A stretch of 64,000 nt of DNA. Origin: Caballeronia catudaia (GTDB lineage Bacteria; Pseudomonadota; Gammaproteobacteria; Burkholderiales; Burkholderiaceae). The notes under the pieces are model-generated. The model searched no databases. It was not told the origin of the DNA and worked only from the letters and a program-made list of their open reading frames with translations. The position numbers and the translations under genes were made by a program. Positions 1 through 8,632 of this stretch are shown piece after piece. Location: the NCBI RefSeq assembly GCF_001544755.2, contig NZ_FCOF02000001.1:393903-457902 (forward strand), in the 5' to 3' direction. Numbering within the stretch: position 1 is the first letter of the stretch; each line of letters starts with the position of its first letter.

Positions 1-654
1 CGCGCGCATCAGAAGGAGGCGCTCAACGCGCAGATCGCCGCGTTCGAGAACGCGCCCGCGCGTGAGGTCGGCATGGAGCCGTTGCCGCTCAAGTCGATCG
101 AATTTCATCGCGTCGAGGCGCGCGGGGAGTTCATGCCGGAGCGCGTCGTGTATCTGGACAATCGTCCGTATAACGACCAGCCGGGCTTTTATGTCGTGAT
201 GCCGCTTAAACTCGAGGGCGGCGGCTACGTGCTCGTGAATCGCGGCTGGCTGCCGCGCAACCTGGCGGACCGCACGGGCATCGAGCGTTACGAGACGCCG
301 AAGGGCGTCGTCGAGGTGAAGGGCATTGCGCGCGCGAATGCTTCGCAGGCGTACGAGTTGGGGCACGGCGGATCGGCGGCGCACGAGCGGATTCGCCAGA
401 ATGTCGACATCAAATCGTATGCGGCGGAAACCGGGCTCGCGCTCCAGCCGTTCGTGATCCAGCAGACGAACGACACCGGCGACAGACTCGTGCGCGACTG
501 GCCCGCGCCGACGCTCGGCGTCGAGCGCAATTACGGCTACATGCTGCAGTGGTGGGGCATGGCCGCGGCCGCCGTCGCGTTCGGCTTGTACGCCGCGCGC
601 CGCGCCGCGAAGAAAGGCGAAGCAAGCGACGGCGAAGCCGAGCACCACGCCTGA
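1..654 (+). CDS. SURF1 family cytochrome oxidase assembly protein (5' end outside window)
   Basis: SURF1 helps place heme A in the cytochrome c oxidase subunit I in the inner membrane. The reading frame is open from base 1 without a stop, so the true start lies upstream; 217 codons are visible. The family block VLVNRGWLPRN and the C-terminal stretch NYGYMLQWWGMAAAAVAFG are present. The latter is the second of the two membrane helices of the family, followed by a basic tail. The first helix is missing because of the window edge. The next genes are all oxidase assembly factors, which fits. Identification is firm; the N-terminus cannot be judged. Confidence 0.93.
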   Translation, partial: RAHQKEALNAQIAAFENAPAREVGMEPLPLKSIEFHRVEARGEFMPERVVYLDNRPYNDQPGFYVVMPLKLEGGGYVLVNRGWLPRNLADRTGIERYETPKGVVEVKGIARANASQAYELGHGGSAAHERIRQNVDIKSYAAETGLALQPFVIQQTNDTGDRLVRDWPAPTLGVERNYGYMLQWWGMAAAAVAFGLYAARRAAKKGEASDGEAEHHA

Positions 655-683
655 AATTTGACCGAACAGAGGCAGTTCTACCG

Positions 684-1337
684 ATGCAATCACAACGCTC
701 CACCGCCGGCGCAGACAAGACGCGCACCCGGCAACCCATGCCCTCGAAAGGTTCGTGGATCAGCGGCCGATGGATGCTGATCCTGCTCGCGCTCGTGTGC
801 GCCGCGCCGGTGATCGCGTCGTACCTGATGTACTACGTGTTCAAGCCAGCGGGCGGCACGTCGAGCTATGGCACGCTGATCGATCCGCAGCGGCCGATTC
901 CCGCGCAACTCGTCGTCACCGACGAAAAGGGGCAGAGCCTGCCGCTCAAGTCGCTCGAAGGCAAATGGCTGATGGTCATCGTCAACGGCAGCGACTGCGA
1001 CGAGCAATGCGCGACGCGCCTTTACTTCATGCGTCAGGTGCGCGCGCTGCAATCGGGGGAGCGCGAGCGCGTCGTCAACGTCTGGCTGCGCACCGATGAC
1101 AAGCCCGTTTCCGATGTCATCAAGACCGCCTATCCGCAGCCTGACACGCGCATGCTGGTCGCCGACGAGAAGTCGGTTGCCGCGTGGTTGCCCGTCGATG
1201 ACGGCACGAAGCTCACGGATCACATCTTTCTCGTCGATCCGAACGGCAATCTGATGATGCGCTTCCCGAAGAACCCCGATCCGAAGAAGATCAACGCGGA
1301 TGTGGCGAAGTTGCTGAAGTGGTCGCGAATCGGATAA
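684..1337 (+). CDS. membrane-anchored Sco-like thioredoxin-fold protein of oxidase assembly
   Basis: 217 residues. An N-terminal cytosolic tail is followed by one membrane helix (about residues 30-53) and a periplasmic thioredoxin-like domain. The domain carries a CDEQC pair (Cys105, Cys109), a Cys-x3-Cys copper/redox motif, and His180 in the context TDHIFLVD. That is the same Cys, Cys, His set that Sco proteins use to bind copper. The ATG at 684 was chosen because it places the hydrophobic segment near the N-terminus; upstream in-frame codons overlap the SURF1 gene. It lies between SURF1 and ctaA, so a role in delivering copper or reducing cysteines of oxidase subunit II is likely but inferred. 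Overall similarity to classical Sco1 is weak. Confidence 0.8.
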   Translation: MQSQRSTAGADKTRTRQPMPSKGSWISGRWMLILLALVCAAPVIASYLMYYVFKPAGGTSSYGTLIDPQRPIPAQLVVTDEKGQSLPLKSLEGKWLMVIVNGSDCDEQCATRLYFMRQVRALQSGERERVVNVWLRTDDKPVSDVIKTAYPQPDTRMLVADEKSVAAWLPVDDGTKLTDHIFLVDPNGNLMMRFPKNPDPKKINADVAKLLKWSRIG

Positions 1338-1359
1338 ACGCGGGTTGAGGTAAGCGAAT

Positions 1360-2469
1360 ATGTTTCTGCTGCAATTGGGTCTGATCGGCATTTGCGTCGC
1401 GCTGCTGCCGCTGTCGTATGTCTGGGTGAAGGCCGATGACGATAAATTTAGAAAGCTCGTCTGGCTGACGACCTTTCTGACGCTCGATCTCATCATGTTT
1501 GGCGGCTTCACGCGCCTGACCGATTCCGGCCTCGGCTGTCCCGACTGGCCAGGTTGTTATGGCACGTCGTCGCCGTTCATCGCGCATGCGCAGATCACGG
1601 CCGCGTATCAGGCGATGCCAACGGGCCCCGTCAGCATGGTGAAGGCGTGGATCGAAATGCTGCACCGCTATTTCGCGATGGCGATCGGCGTGCTGATCAT
1701 CGCGCAGGTGATCATCGCGTGGACGGCGCGCATCAAGAAGCGCCCGCTGCACGTGTCGCCGTGGTGGCCGACGGGCATTCTGCTGCTCATCCTGTTGCAG
1801 GGCGCGTTCGGTGCGTGGACCGTCACGCTGAAGCTGCAACCCGTGATCGTCACGATTCACCTGCTGCTCGGGCTCGCGTTGCTCGGCGTGCTCGGCTGGC
1901 TCGCGGCGCGCATGACGCCGATTCCGGCGCTCGATTCCGCCGCCGCGCGCTGGATGCCCGCCGCGGCATTCGGCTTGCTGCTGCTCATCGTGCAGGTGGC
2001 GCTCGGCGGCTGGGTCAGCACGAACTACGCTGTGCTTGCGTGCACGGACTTCCCGCTGTGCAACGGCCAATGGATTCCGCCGATGAACTTCGAGCACGGC
2101 TTCCATCTGTGGCGCGCGCTCGGAATGACCGGCGATGGCGACGTGATCTCGCAGGACGCGCTCGTCGCGATCCACTGGACGCATCGCATGTTCGCGGTCG
2201 TCGTCGTGCTGTATCTGCTCTGGCTCGCCTCGCGGCTGCGACGATTCGAATCGCTGCGCAAGCCCGCGAATGGCGTATTGTTGATGATCGTGATCCAGTT
2301 CCTGACGGGCATGTCGAACATCGTGCTGCAATGGCCGCTGCCGGTCGCCGTGGCCCACAACGGCGGGGCTGCGATCCTGTTGCTGCTACTCGTTATGCTA
2401 AACTTTCGAATCTCTTCAAGCCGTCCCGGCCGCGCCGCAGTTCCCGCGCGCGACGTCGTTTCAGCGTGA
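1360..2469 (+). CDS. ctaA: heme A synthase (COX15/CtaA family)
   Basis: Oxidises the methyl group of heme O to the formyl group of heme A in the inner membrane. 369 residues with about eight hydrophobic helices, the usual size. Conserved histidines are seen in EMLHRYFAMAIG, TIHLLLG, HWTHRMFAV and AVAHNGGAA, and the paired cysteine loops CPDWPGC and CTDFPLC typical of CtaA are both present. It sits 12 bases before ctaB, so heme O and heme A synthesis are encoded together. The start is the first ATG after the preceding gene. Confidence 0.96.
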   Translation: MFLLQLGLIGICVALLPLSYVWVKADDDKFRKLVWLTTFLTLDLIMFGGFTRLTDSGLGCPDWPGCYGTSSPFIAHAQITAAYQAMPTGPVSMVKAWIEMLHRYFAMAIGVLIIAQVIIAWTARIKKRPLHVSPWWPTGILLLILLQGAFGAWTVTLKLQPVIVTIHLLLGLALLGVLGWLAARMTPIPALDSAAARWMPAAAFGLLLLIVQVALGGWVSTNYAVLACTDFPLCNGQWIPPMNFEHGFHLWRALGMTGDGDVISQDALVAIHWTHRMFAVVVVLYLLWLASRLRRFESLRKPANGVLLMIVIQFLTGMSNIVLQWPLPVAVAHNGGAAILLLLLVMLNFRISSSRPGRAAVPARDVVSA

Positions 2470-2481
2470 CTCCACATTCCC

Positions 2482-3387
2482 ATGGATAGCACGACACTCC
2501 ATTCCCACCTCGGCAGCCGCGTCTCGCAATATCTTGCGCTGACGAAACCGCGCGTCACGCAGCTCGCCGTGTTTTGCGCTGTCATCGGCATGTTTCTGTC
2601 CACGCCCGGCATGGTGCCGTGGGACAAGCTGGTCGGCGGCGCGGTCGGCATCTGGTTGCTGGCCGGCGCGGCTTTCGCGATCAACTGCCTCGTCGAACAG
2701 AAAGTCGATGCGAAGATGCGCCGCACCGCGTGGCGCCCGTCCGCGCGCGGGCAGATCACCACGACGCAGATTCTGATCTTCTCGGCGATATTGGGCGGCA
2801 TCGGCATGTGGACGCTCTACACGTTCACGAATCCGCTCACGATGTGGCTCACCATCGCCACGTTCGTCGGCTATGCGGTCGTCTACACGCTGCTGCTCAA
2901 GCCTTACACGCCGCAGAACATCGTGATCGGCGGCGCGTCCGGCGCGATGCCGCCGGCGCTCGGCTGGGCGGCCGTCACGGGCACGGTGCCCGGCGACGCG
3001 TGGATTCTCGTGCTGATCATCTTCGTGTGGACGCCGCCGCATTTCTGGGCGCTCGCGCTCTATCGCCGCAAGGACTACGAGAACGCAGGCCTGCCCATGC
3101 TGCCGATCACGCACGGCGAGAAATACACGCTGCTCAACATCTTTCTGTACACGCTCGTCCTGTTCGCCGTCACGCTGATGCCGTATATCTCCGGCATGAG
3201 CGGCGTGGTGTATCTGGCGAGTGCGATCGCGCTCGGCGCGGTGTTCATCGGTTATGCGTGGAAGATGTACCGCGACTACTCGGACGCGCTCGCGCGCAAG
3301 ACCTTCCGCTATTCGATCGTGTATCTGTCGCTGCTGTTCGGCGCGCTGCTCGTCGATCATTATGTGCGCACGGTGATTGGCGCATGA
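2482..3387 (+). CDS. ctaB: protoheme IX farnesyltransferase (heme O synthase)
   Basis: UbiA-type prenyltransferase of the inner membrane that adds farnesyl to heme B to make heme O, the substrate of CtaA. 301 residues with about nine membrane segments. The prenyl-diphosphate motif region [12 protein letters not shown] and the second conserved loop [19 protein letters not shown] are clear. The stop codon overlaps the start of the following Sco gene (ATGA), so the two are translationally coupled within the oxidase assembly operon. Confidence 0.97.
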   Translation: MDSTTLHSHLGSRVSQYLALTKPRVTQLAVFCAVIGMFLSTPGMVPWDKLVGGAVGIWLLAGAAFAINCLVEQKVDAKMRRTAWRPSARGQITTTQILIFSAILGGIGMWTLYTFTNPLTMWLTIATFVGYAVVYTLLLKPYTPQNIVIGGASGAMPPALGWAAVTGTVPGDAWILVLIIFVWTPPHFWALALYRRKDYENAGLPMLPITHGEKYTLLNIFLYTLVLFAVTLMPYISGMSGVVYLASAIALGAVFIGYAWKMYRDYSDALARKTFRYSIVYLSLLFGALLVDHYVRTVIGA

Positions 3388-3974
3388 CGGCTGCTCTTCG
3401 TCGCATCTTTGCGCTGTTGTTCGTGGCGGCTCTGGTCGCCGCGTGCGAGAAAGCACCCGATTTCAAGAATCTCGACATCACCGGCAACAAGCAGTTCGGC
3501 GCCGATTTTTCGCTGCCCGACACGCACGGCAAGACGCGCACGCTCGCGGACTTCAAGGGCCGTGCGGTCGTGCTGTTCTTCGGCTATACGCATTGTCCGG
3601 ACGTCTGCCCGACGACGCTCGCCGAGCTTTCCCAAGCGATGCAGCAGCTCGGCGACAAATCGAAGGACGTGCAGGTGCTGATGGTCACCGTTGATCCCGC
3701 GCGCGACACGCCCGAACTGCTCGGTCAGTACGTGGCGGCGTTCAACCCGTCGTATATCGGATTGCGGCCGGCCAACGATGCACAGCTCGCGCAGATCGCG
3801 AAGGACTTTCGGGTGTACTACGCGAAGTCGCAGGGCAAGACGCCCGACGACTACACGATGGACCACACGGCTGCAAGCTACGTGTTCGACAAGGACGGCA
3901 AGCTGCGTCTCTTCGCACGCGACGGGCAGGGCGTCGATCCGTGGGTTCACGACCTGAAGCTGCTGGTCGACTGA
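3384..3974 (+). CDS. SCO1/SenC family copper chaperone lipoprotein
   Basis: 196 residues. It is a probable lipoprotein: the signal peptide ends in LVAAC with the lipid-attached Cys at position 21. The thioredoxin-like domain carries the copper ligands Cys71 and Cys75 (CPDVC) and His161 ([11 protein letters not shown]). In this family the protein delivers copper to the CuA centre of cytochrome oxidase subunit II. The ATG start overlaps the ctaB stop by four bases. It is the last gene of the oxidase assembly run; a GC-rich hairpin follows. Confidence 0.94.
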   Translation: MTAALRRIFALLFVAALVAACEKAPDFKNLDITGNKQFGADFSLPDTHGKTRTLADFKGRAVVLFFGYTHCPDVCPTTLAELSQAMQQLGDKSKDVQVLMVTVDPARDTPELLGQYVAAFNPSYIGLRPANDAQLAQIAKDFRVYYAKSQGKTPDDYTMDHTAASYVFDKDGKLRLFARDGQGVDPWVHDLKLLVD

Positions 3975-3981
3975 TCGAGGC

Positions 3982-4001
3982 AGCGGCCAACAAGGGCCGC
4001 T
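3982..4001. terminator. candidate bidirectional terminator hairpin
   Basis: AGCGGCC and GGCCGCT form a 7-bp stem around a six-base loop, between the convergent Sco and YciI genes. There is no long T run on either side, so function is uncertain. Confidence 0.4.
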
Positions 4002-4008
4002 CTCCAAT

Positions 4009-4308
4009 TTACTTATCCAGCGACGGCTCGGGCAGATTCAAACCCGGCGCGAGCCGCGTCGCCTTGAATTCGATGATGTCGTAGTGCGCGAGTCCCTGTC
4101 TCGCGAACGGATCTTCCGCGATGATCGCATCGAGCCGCTCGCGTTCGATGCCCGACGCCAGAATGACACCGCCTTCGCGCGGCACCTTCGGCCCCGCGAC
4201 GACGAACACGCCCGCCGCGAAATAACGTTCGAGATAGACACGATGCGCGTCGAGCGCGTCATCGATTTCGGCGAGCGCGCCGGTATAGCGCAGATTGATC
4301 ACATACAT
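4009..4308 (-). CDS. YciI-like (YCII domain) protein
   Basis: 99 residues, a single YCII (ferredoxin-like alpha/beta) domain. The conserved His in DAHRVYLERYF, the VAGPKVPREGG turn and the DPFARQGLAHYDI segment with its Asp are present; a His/Asp pair is thought to act in catalysis in this family. The cellular substrate is unknown for most members. The gene is transcribed alone, convergent with the oxidase operon and divergent from metQ. Confidence 0.85.
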   Translation of the reverse strand: MYVINLRYTGALAEIDDALDAHRVYLERYFAAGVFVVAGPKVPREGGVILASGIERERLDAIIAEDPFARQGLAHYDIIEFKATRLAPGLNLPEPSLDK

Positions 4309-4507
4309 GGCGAGCGTGGCCTCCGGCGTGCGAAAAAGTGTGGCGTTCCGCCGATTTTATCCGCCCTTGCCGCGAGTGATATTCACATGAACATTCTGTA
4401 TTTACCCTCGCACCGACGCTGTGCGAATATCCGTCGCCTTGGTTCGTATCACTGACCGAAGACGAAACTGGAATCCCGCGGCAAGAACGCATCGAAACAG
4501 GAACACC

Positions 4508-5320
4508 ATGCAGCGCAGAAATTTGCTCAAAGCCATTGCCGCGGTCGCGGCGTCCGCCTCGTTGTTCACGAGCCTCGCCGCTCGCGCCGATGACAAGGTC
4601 ATCAAGGTCGGCACCATCAGCGGCCCCGATGCGCAGATCTGGCAAGTCGTTCAGAAGGTCGCGAAGCGCGAAGGGTTGAACGTGAAGGTGATCGAGTTCA
4701 ACGACTACGTTCAGCCGAACGCCGCGCTCGATGCCGGCGATCTCGACGCGAACAGCTTTCAGCATCAGCCGTATCTGGACAGCCAGATCAAGCAGCGCGG
4801 CTATAAGATCGTGAATGCCGGTCTCACTTACATCTCGCCGCTCGGCGTGTACTCGAAGAAGCTGAAGTCGTTGAAAGACTTGCCGCAAGGCGCGAAGGTC
4901 GCGGTGCCGAATGATCCGTCCAACGAGAATCGCGCGCTTCTGCTGCTGCAAAGCCAGGGCGTGATCAAGCTGAAGGCGGGCGCCGGCACGAACGGCAACA
5001 ACGCGACGGCGCTCGACGTGGCGGACAATCCGAAGAAGGTCAAGCTCGTCGAGCTCGACGCCGCGCAATTGCCGCGCACGCTCGCCGATGTCGATGTTGC
5101 CGCGATCAACACGAACTTCGCGCTTGCGGCAGGCCTGCAGCCCACGAAGGATGCGATCGCGCTCGAGGACGTTCATAGCCCGTACGCGAACCTGATTGCC
5201 GTGCGCGCGAAGGACAAGGATCAGCCGTGGGTGAAGAAGCTGGTCGCGGCTTACCAGTCCGAAGACGTGCGTCAGTTTCTCAAGAGCGAGTTCAAGGGCT
5301 CGGTCGTGCCTTCGTTCTGA
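4508..5320 (+). CDS. metQ: MetQ/NlpA family ABC transporter substrate-binding protein
   Basis: 270 residues. A signal peptide with an RR pair near the start (MQRRNLLKA) ends around AARA-DD. There is no lipobox cysteine, so the mature protein should be soluble in the periplasm rather than a lipoprotein. The segment FNDYVQPNAALDAGDLDANS is characteristic of the methionine-binding family. AGGA lies seven to eight bases before the chosen ATG. No ATPase (MetN) or permease (MetI) gene lies beside it, so it may serve a transporter encoded elsewhere. Methionine is the likely but unproven ligand. Confidence 0.85.
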   Translation: MQRRNLLKAIAAVAASASLFTSLAARADDKVIKVGTISGPDAQIWQVVQKVAKREGLNVKVIEFNDYVQPNAALDAGDLDANSFQHQPYLDSQIKQRGYKIVNAGLTYISPLGVYSKKLKSLKDLPQGAKVAVPNDPSNENRALLLLQSQGVIKLKAGAGTNGNNATALDVADNPKKVKLVELDAAQLPRTLADVDVAAINTNFALAAGLQPTKDAIALEDVHSPYANLIAVRAKDKDQPWVKKLVAAYQSEDVRQFLKSEFKGSVVPSF

Positions 5321-5345
5321 GAGAGCGATCTCGCACGGTAGCTTC

Positions 5346-5371
5346 AACGGCGCCCCTCGGGGCGCCGTTTT
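5346..5371 (+). terminator. rho-independent terminator after metQ
   Basis: AACGGCGCCC and GGGCGCCGTT form a 10-bp stem with a four-base loop, followed by TTTTC, directly downstream of the metQ stop. Confidence 0.8.
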
Positions 5372-5386
5372 CAATGGTGCGGCAGT

Positions 5387-6310
5387 TCAGTCGACGCAAA
5401 TCGGCTGCAGCTCTTTTTGCCACAGGATGCCCGGCCCGTCTTGCGTAGCGGTGAAACCGGTTCGCAGGAACAACGCGCAGAGATCTTCCTGAGATGCCTC
5501 GAGCCGGCAGGTCACCTGGTCATAACGCGCGCCGTGCGCGAAGTTCGTGCATGCCGCGACGAGCTGCCCGCCGAGTCCGCGCCGACGCGCGCCCGGCTCG
5601 ACGAACAGCAGTTCGATGCGTGCCCGACGCTCGGATTCCGCCGTGAGTATGGCCGCGCCGACGCGTGTGGCATTGGTCTGTTCCGCGACCCAGCACGCGA
5701 TGCGCGGCGTATTCACCTGCATCGCGAAGAGGAAGCCCGACACCAACTGCGCCGCATACGCCTCACTGAAGAGCTTCGGCTTGTCGCCGGAGTAGAGATG
5801 CGCATGGCGCTCGATCATCCAGCCGAAGTCGCCGCCGCGTGGCACGCGCAGCCTCGTTTCGCCGTCGGTGTGCACCGGTGAGAGCAGTCGCTCGACGTCC
5901 GCCATCGCAGTGCAAAGCTGATCGATCTCGGCGGCGGTCAGCCGCTTGAGCAGCGTGGCGGTTTCGGCGGAAACGTGAAGGTCGATCTCGTCGACCTGCG
6001 CTTTTGCCTCGGCCGTGATCCGCAACAGATGCGCGCGGCCGTCCGCCTCATTCTTTCGCCGTATGACCAGGCCGAGTTTCTGGAAGTTGTTGATCAACCT
6101 GCTCAGATAGCCCGTGTCCAGACCCAGATTGCGTGACAGGTCCGCTGCCGTGGCGGCGCGGCCGTGCGCCAGCTCGTGCAGGATCCGCACTTCAGTCAGC
6201 GAAAAGCAGCTTTTATGCAGCCGCTCGTGAAGCGCGCCCGTATGGCGTGCATAAAAACGGTTGAAGCGGCGTACCGCTTCGACGGCCCGGCCCGGATCAG
6301 AACTGCCCAT
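5387..6310 (-). CDS. MarR-type regulator fused to GNAT acetyltransferase
   Basis: 307 residues in two domains. Residues about 15-145 are a MarR winged helix: SLTEVRILHELAHG leads into the recognition region LGLDTGYLSRLINNFQKLG, then the wing RRKNEADGRAH. Residues about 155-305 are a GNAT domain with the acetyl-CoA loop PGARRRGLGGQLV and the strand IELLFVEP before it. Such fusions are a recognised bifunctional family in proteobacteria; substrate and target DNA are unknown. The gene faces metQ, with the metQ terminator between them. Confidence 0.9.
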   Translation of the reverse strand: MGSSDPGRAVEAVRRFNRFYARHTGALHERLHKSCFSLTEVRILHELAHGRAATAADLSRNLGLDTGYLSRLINNFQKLGLVIRRKNEADGRAHLLRITAEAKAQVDEIDLHVSAETATLLKRLTAAEIDQLCTAMADVERLLSPVHTDGETRLRVPRGGDFGWMIERHAHLYSGDKPKLFSEAYAAQLVSGFLFAMQVNTPRIACWVAEQTNATRVGAAILTAESERRARIELLFVEPGARRRGLGGQLVAACTNFAHGARYDQVTCRLEASQEDLCALFLRTGFTATQDGPGILWQKELQPICVD

Positions 6311-6630
6311 CGCGTGAGTCTCTCAAAGTTTTGTTGAAATTTAATTTTGATTCCGAACTAATGCGTACATTGTGCCAAAGAAGCACGACCGTGCGAATAC
6401 GAAAATGCCCGAAAAGTGGGTATGTTGGCAATCAAGGGAACCAGTTTGGCAACTGGATCGTCCATGCGGGTAATTCCCGATGGCGAAGGCTGTTGCATTG
6501 AGCGCATTAAAAGCGCGTCAACATATTGATTTTTATAGTAATTTGACGTTTGTTCTCAAGTCGCGTCTTAGAATTGACTGGTATTATGTTGGTTATATAA
6601 TGGGCTCCAGTTTAGACGTGAGGGCGTTCT
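6311..6630. other. divergent promoter region between marR-GNAT and nagR
   Basis: 320 bases without a convincing gene. It is clearly more AT-rich than the neighbourhood, especially 6500-6605. It holds the nagR promoter described separately. The short open frame through 6480-6662 runs across that promoter and is judged non-coding. Confidence 0.6.
6574..6601 (+). promoter_or_regulatory. sigma-70 type promoter of the nag operon with candidate NagR operator
   Basis: TTGACT at 6574-6579 and TATAAT at 6596-6601 are separated by 16 bases. The spacer contains TGGTATTATGTTGGTTATA with repeated TGGT. A site between -35 and -10 is a usual place for a GntR/HutC repressor, but this operator assignment is only inferred. 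Confidence 0.65.
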
Positions 6631-7365
6631 TTGGACCATCGCTGGGAGCCTTTGAGGCCTGACGCGCAAAGCGATACGCCGCTTTATCTTCAACTGGCCT
6701 CGCGTCTGGCTGCGGCGATTCATGCAGACAACTGGACGGCTGGCGAGGCGCTGCCTTCGGAGCGCACTTTGTCGCAGGGAGTCGGCGTATCGCGCATCAC
6801 GGCGAGAAAGGCCATCGCGCTGCTCGTCGAGCAGGGGCTGATCCGGCGGGTGCGCGGCGCGGGCAATTTCATCACGCCGCGCGTCGAAGATCCGCTGTCC
6901 CGGCTGACCGGGTTCACCCGGAAGATGGAACAGCGCGGCTTCAGGCCCGACTCGATCTGGCTAGATCGCGGACTGCGCGCAGCGAATCGCGACGAAACCG
7001 TGCGTCTGGGTCTGCCACCGGGCGCGGCCGTTGCAAGCCTCAGACGTCTGCGGCGCGCTGACGGCATCGTGATGGCGGTCGAGCATTCCGCCTTGCCTGT
7101 CGCCGTCGTGCCGGACCCGCTGGCGATCGGCGCATCGCTTTATCGCTATCTGGAGGACAACGGGTCGTCGGTGGTAAGGGCGCTGCAACATTTCCGCGCG
7201 GTGAACGCGGGCGCGGACATCGCGCGGCTGATGGGCGTGGCGCCGCGCGCGGCGCTGCTCGTGATTACGCGCATCGGCTATTCGGCGGATCAGCGCGCGA
7301 TCGAATTGACGGACACCTACTGCCGCGACGACTACTACGACTTCGTCGCAGAGCTGCATCGATAA
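6631..7365 (+). CDS. nagR: GntR family (HutC/UTRA) repressor of GlcNAc genes
   Basis: 244 residues. An N-terminal GntR winged helix (about 15-80; PLYLQLASRLAAAI, LPSERTLSQGVGVSRITARK) is followed by a UTRA effector domain (about 95-240). The start is TTG at 6631: GAGGG lies six bases before it and no ATG fits. Gene order with nagA, a SIS deaminase and the fused PTS genes matches the Pseudomonas nag locus. There the regulator senses a GlcNAc pathway intermediate, so the same role is inferred here. The spacer to nagA is 163 bases. Confidence 0.88.
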   Translation: MDHRWEPLRPDAQSDTPLYLQLASRLAAAIHADNWTAGEALPSERTLSQGVGVSRITARKAIALLVEQGLIRRVRGAGNFITPRVEDPLSRLTGFTRKMEQRGFRPDSIWLDRGLRAANRDETVRLGLPPGAAVASLRRLRRADGIVMAVEHSALPVAVVPDPLAIGASLYRYLEDNGSSVVRALQHFRAVNAGADIARLMGVAPRAALLVITRIGYSADQRAIELTDTYCRDDYYDFVAELHR

Positions 7366-7528
7366 GCGTCGGCACAGACGCGCTTCACGCAAAGAGCATC
7401 ACGAGAGCGGAAAACAGAACCAGAGGACCCAAGGAAGCCGTTCGCATCTTTCGAACGAAAGCCTGCTCGCAGCACGGCGCGGACGGCGCTGAACCTCACC
7501 CAAGCATCGCGTACTTCCAGAGAACTTC

Positions 7529-8632
7529 ATGCTGAAAGGAAACATACTCACGACCGACGGATGGATCCACGGAACCGTCCGCTTCGAGAACGGCCGCGTG
7601 ACGGCGCTCGAAGGCCATATCGCCGATCCGCTCGCGAACGACGCGCCATACATCCTGCCCGGCTTCATCGATCTTCACGTGCACGGCGGCGGCGGGCGCG
7701 ACATCATGGAGGGCGGCGACGCGGCGGACACCGTCGCGCGTCAGCACGCGCAGCACGGCACCACGAGCCTGCTCGCCACCACGATGACCGCGCCGCGCGA
7801 CGAACTGATGCAAGTCGTCGCGGGCCTGGGCGAACAGGCGAAGCAACGCGCGGCGGGCGGCGCGCGCATGCTCGGCGTGCATCTGGAAGGCCCGTATATC
7901 AATCCGGGCAAGCTCGGCGCGCAACCGGACGCAGCCGCCGTCGCGGTGCGCGATGAAGTGCTGAAGTACCTCGAACTCGCGCCGATCCGCGTCGTCACGA
8001 TCGCGCCGGAGATTTCCGGGCATCTGGACATCATCGCGGAGATGGCGGCGCGCGGCGTGCGCGTGCAGCTCGGTCATTCGCTCGGCACATACGACGACGC
8101 CGTCAACGCGCTCAAGCACGGCGCGCGCGGCTTCACGCATCTGTTCAACGCGATGTCGCCGCTGCATCACCGCGACCCCGGCATGGTCGGCGCCGCGCTG
8201 GCGCATGCCGAATACGCCGAACTCATCCCCGATCTGCTGCACGTGCATCCGGGCGCCATTCGCGCCGCGATGCGCGCGATCCCGCGTCTGTACGTCGTGA
8301 CCGACAGCACGTCGGCGGCCGGCATGCCCGACGGCGAATATCGCCTCGGCAGCCAGCACGTCACCAAATGCATGGGCGGCGTGCGTCTCGCGGACGGCAC
8401 GCTCGCCGGCAGCACCCTGACGATGGATCAGGCGCTGCGCAATCTCGTCTCGCTGGGCATTCCGCTCGCGGACGTCTCGAATCGTCTGTCGCGCTATCCC
8501 GCCGACTATCTCGGGCTCGAAGATCGCGGCCGCATCGCGCGCGGCGCATGGGCCGATCTCGTCGTGCTCGATCGGGACCACGCGCTGACCGCAACGTATG
8601 TCGAAGGAGAATCAATTGTCGAATATGCTTAA
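7529..8632 (+). CDS. nagA: N-acetylglucosamine-6-phosphate deacetylase
   Basis: 367 residues, amidohydrolase superfamily. Converts GlcNAc-6-P, delivered by the PTS, to glucosamine-6-P and acetate in the cytoplasm. Visible metal and substrate residues: the HVH of IDLHVHGGGGRD, Glu of HLEGPYINPGKLG, the HLFNAMSPLHHRDPG segment, and the catalytic Asp of TDSTSAAGMPDG. The 3' end overlaps the next gene, whose ribosome-binding site AAGGAGA lies inside nagA. Confidence 0.96.
   Translation: MLKGNILTTDGWIHGTVRFENGRVTALEGHIADPLANDAPYILPGFIDLHVHGGGGRDIMEGGDAADTVARQHAQHGTTSLLATTMTAPRDELMQVVAGLGEQAKQRAAGGARMLGVHLEGPYINPGKLGAQPDAAAVAVRDEVLKYLELAPIRVVTIAPEISGHLDIIAEMAARGVRVQLGHSLGTYDDAVNALKHGARGFTHLFNAMSPLHHRDPGMVGAALAHAEYAELIPDLLHVHPGAIRAAMRAIPRLYVVTDSTSAAGMPDGEYRLGSQHVTKCMGGVRLADGTLAGSTLTMDQALRNLVSLGIPLADVSNRLSRYPADYLGLEDRGRIARGAWADLVVLDRDHALTATYVEGESIVEYA

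Noticed and set aside
6480..6662. 60-codon open frame upstream of nagR
   Set aside because: It runs across a good promoter and into nagR in another frame, has no ribosome-binding site and no recognisable domain.
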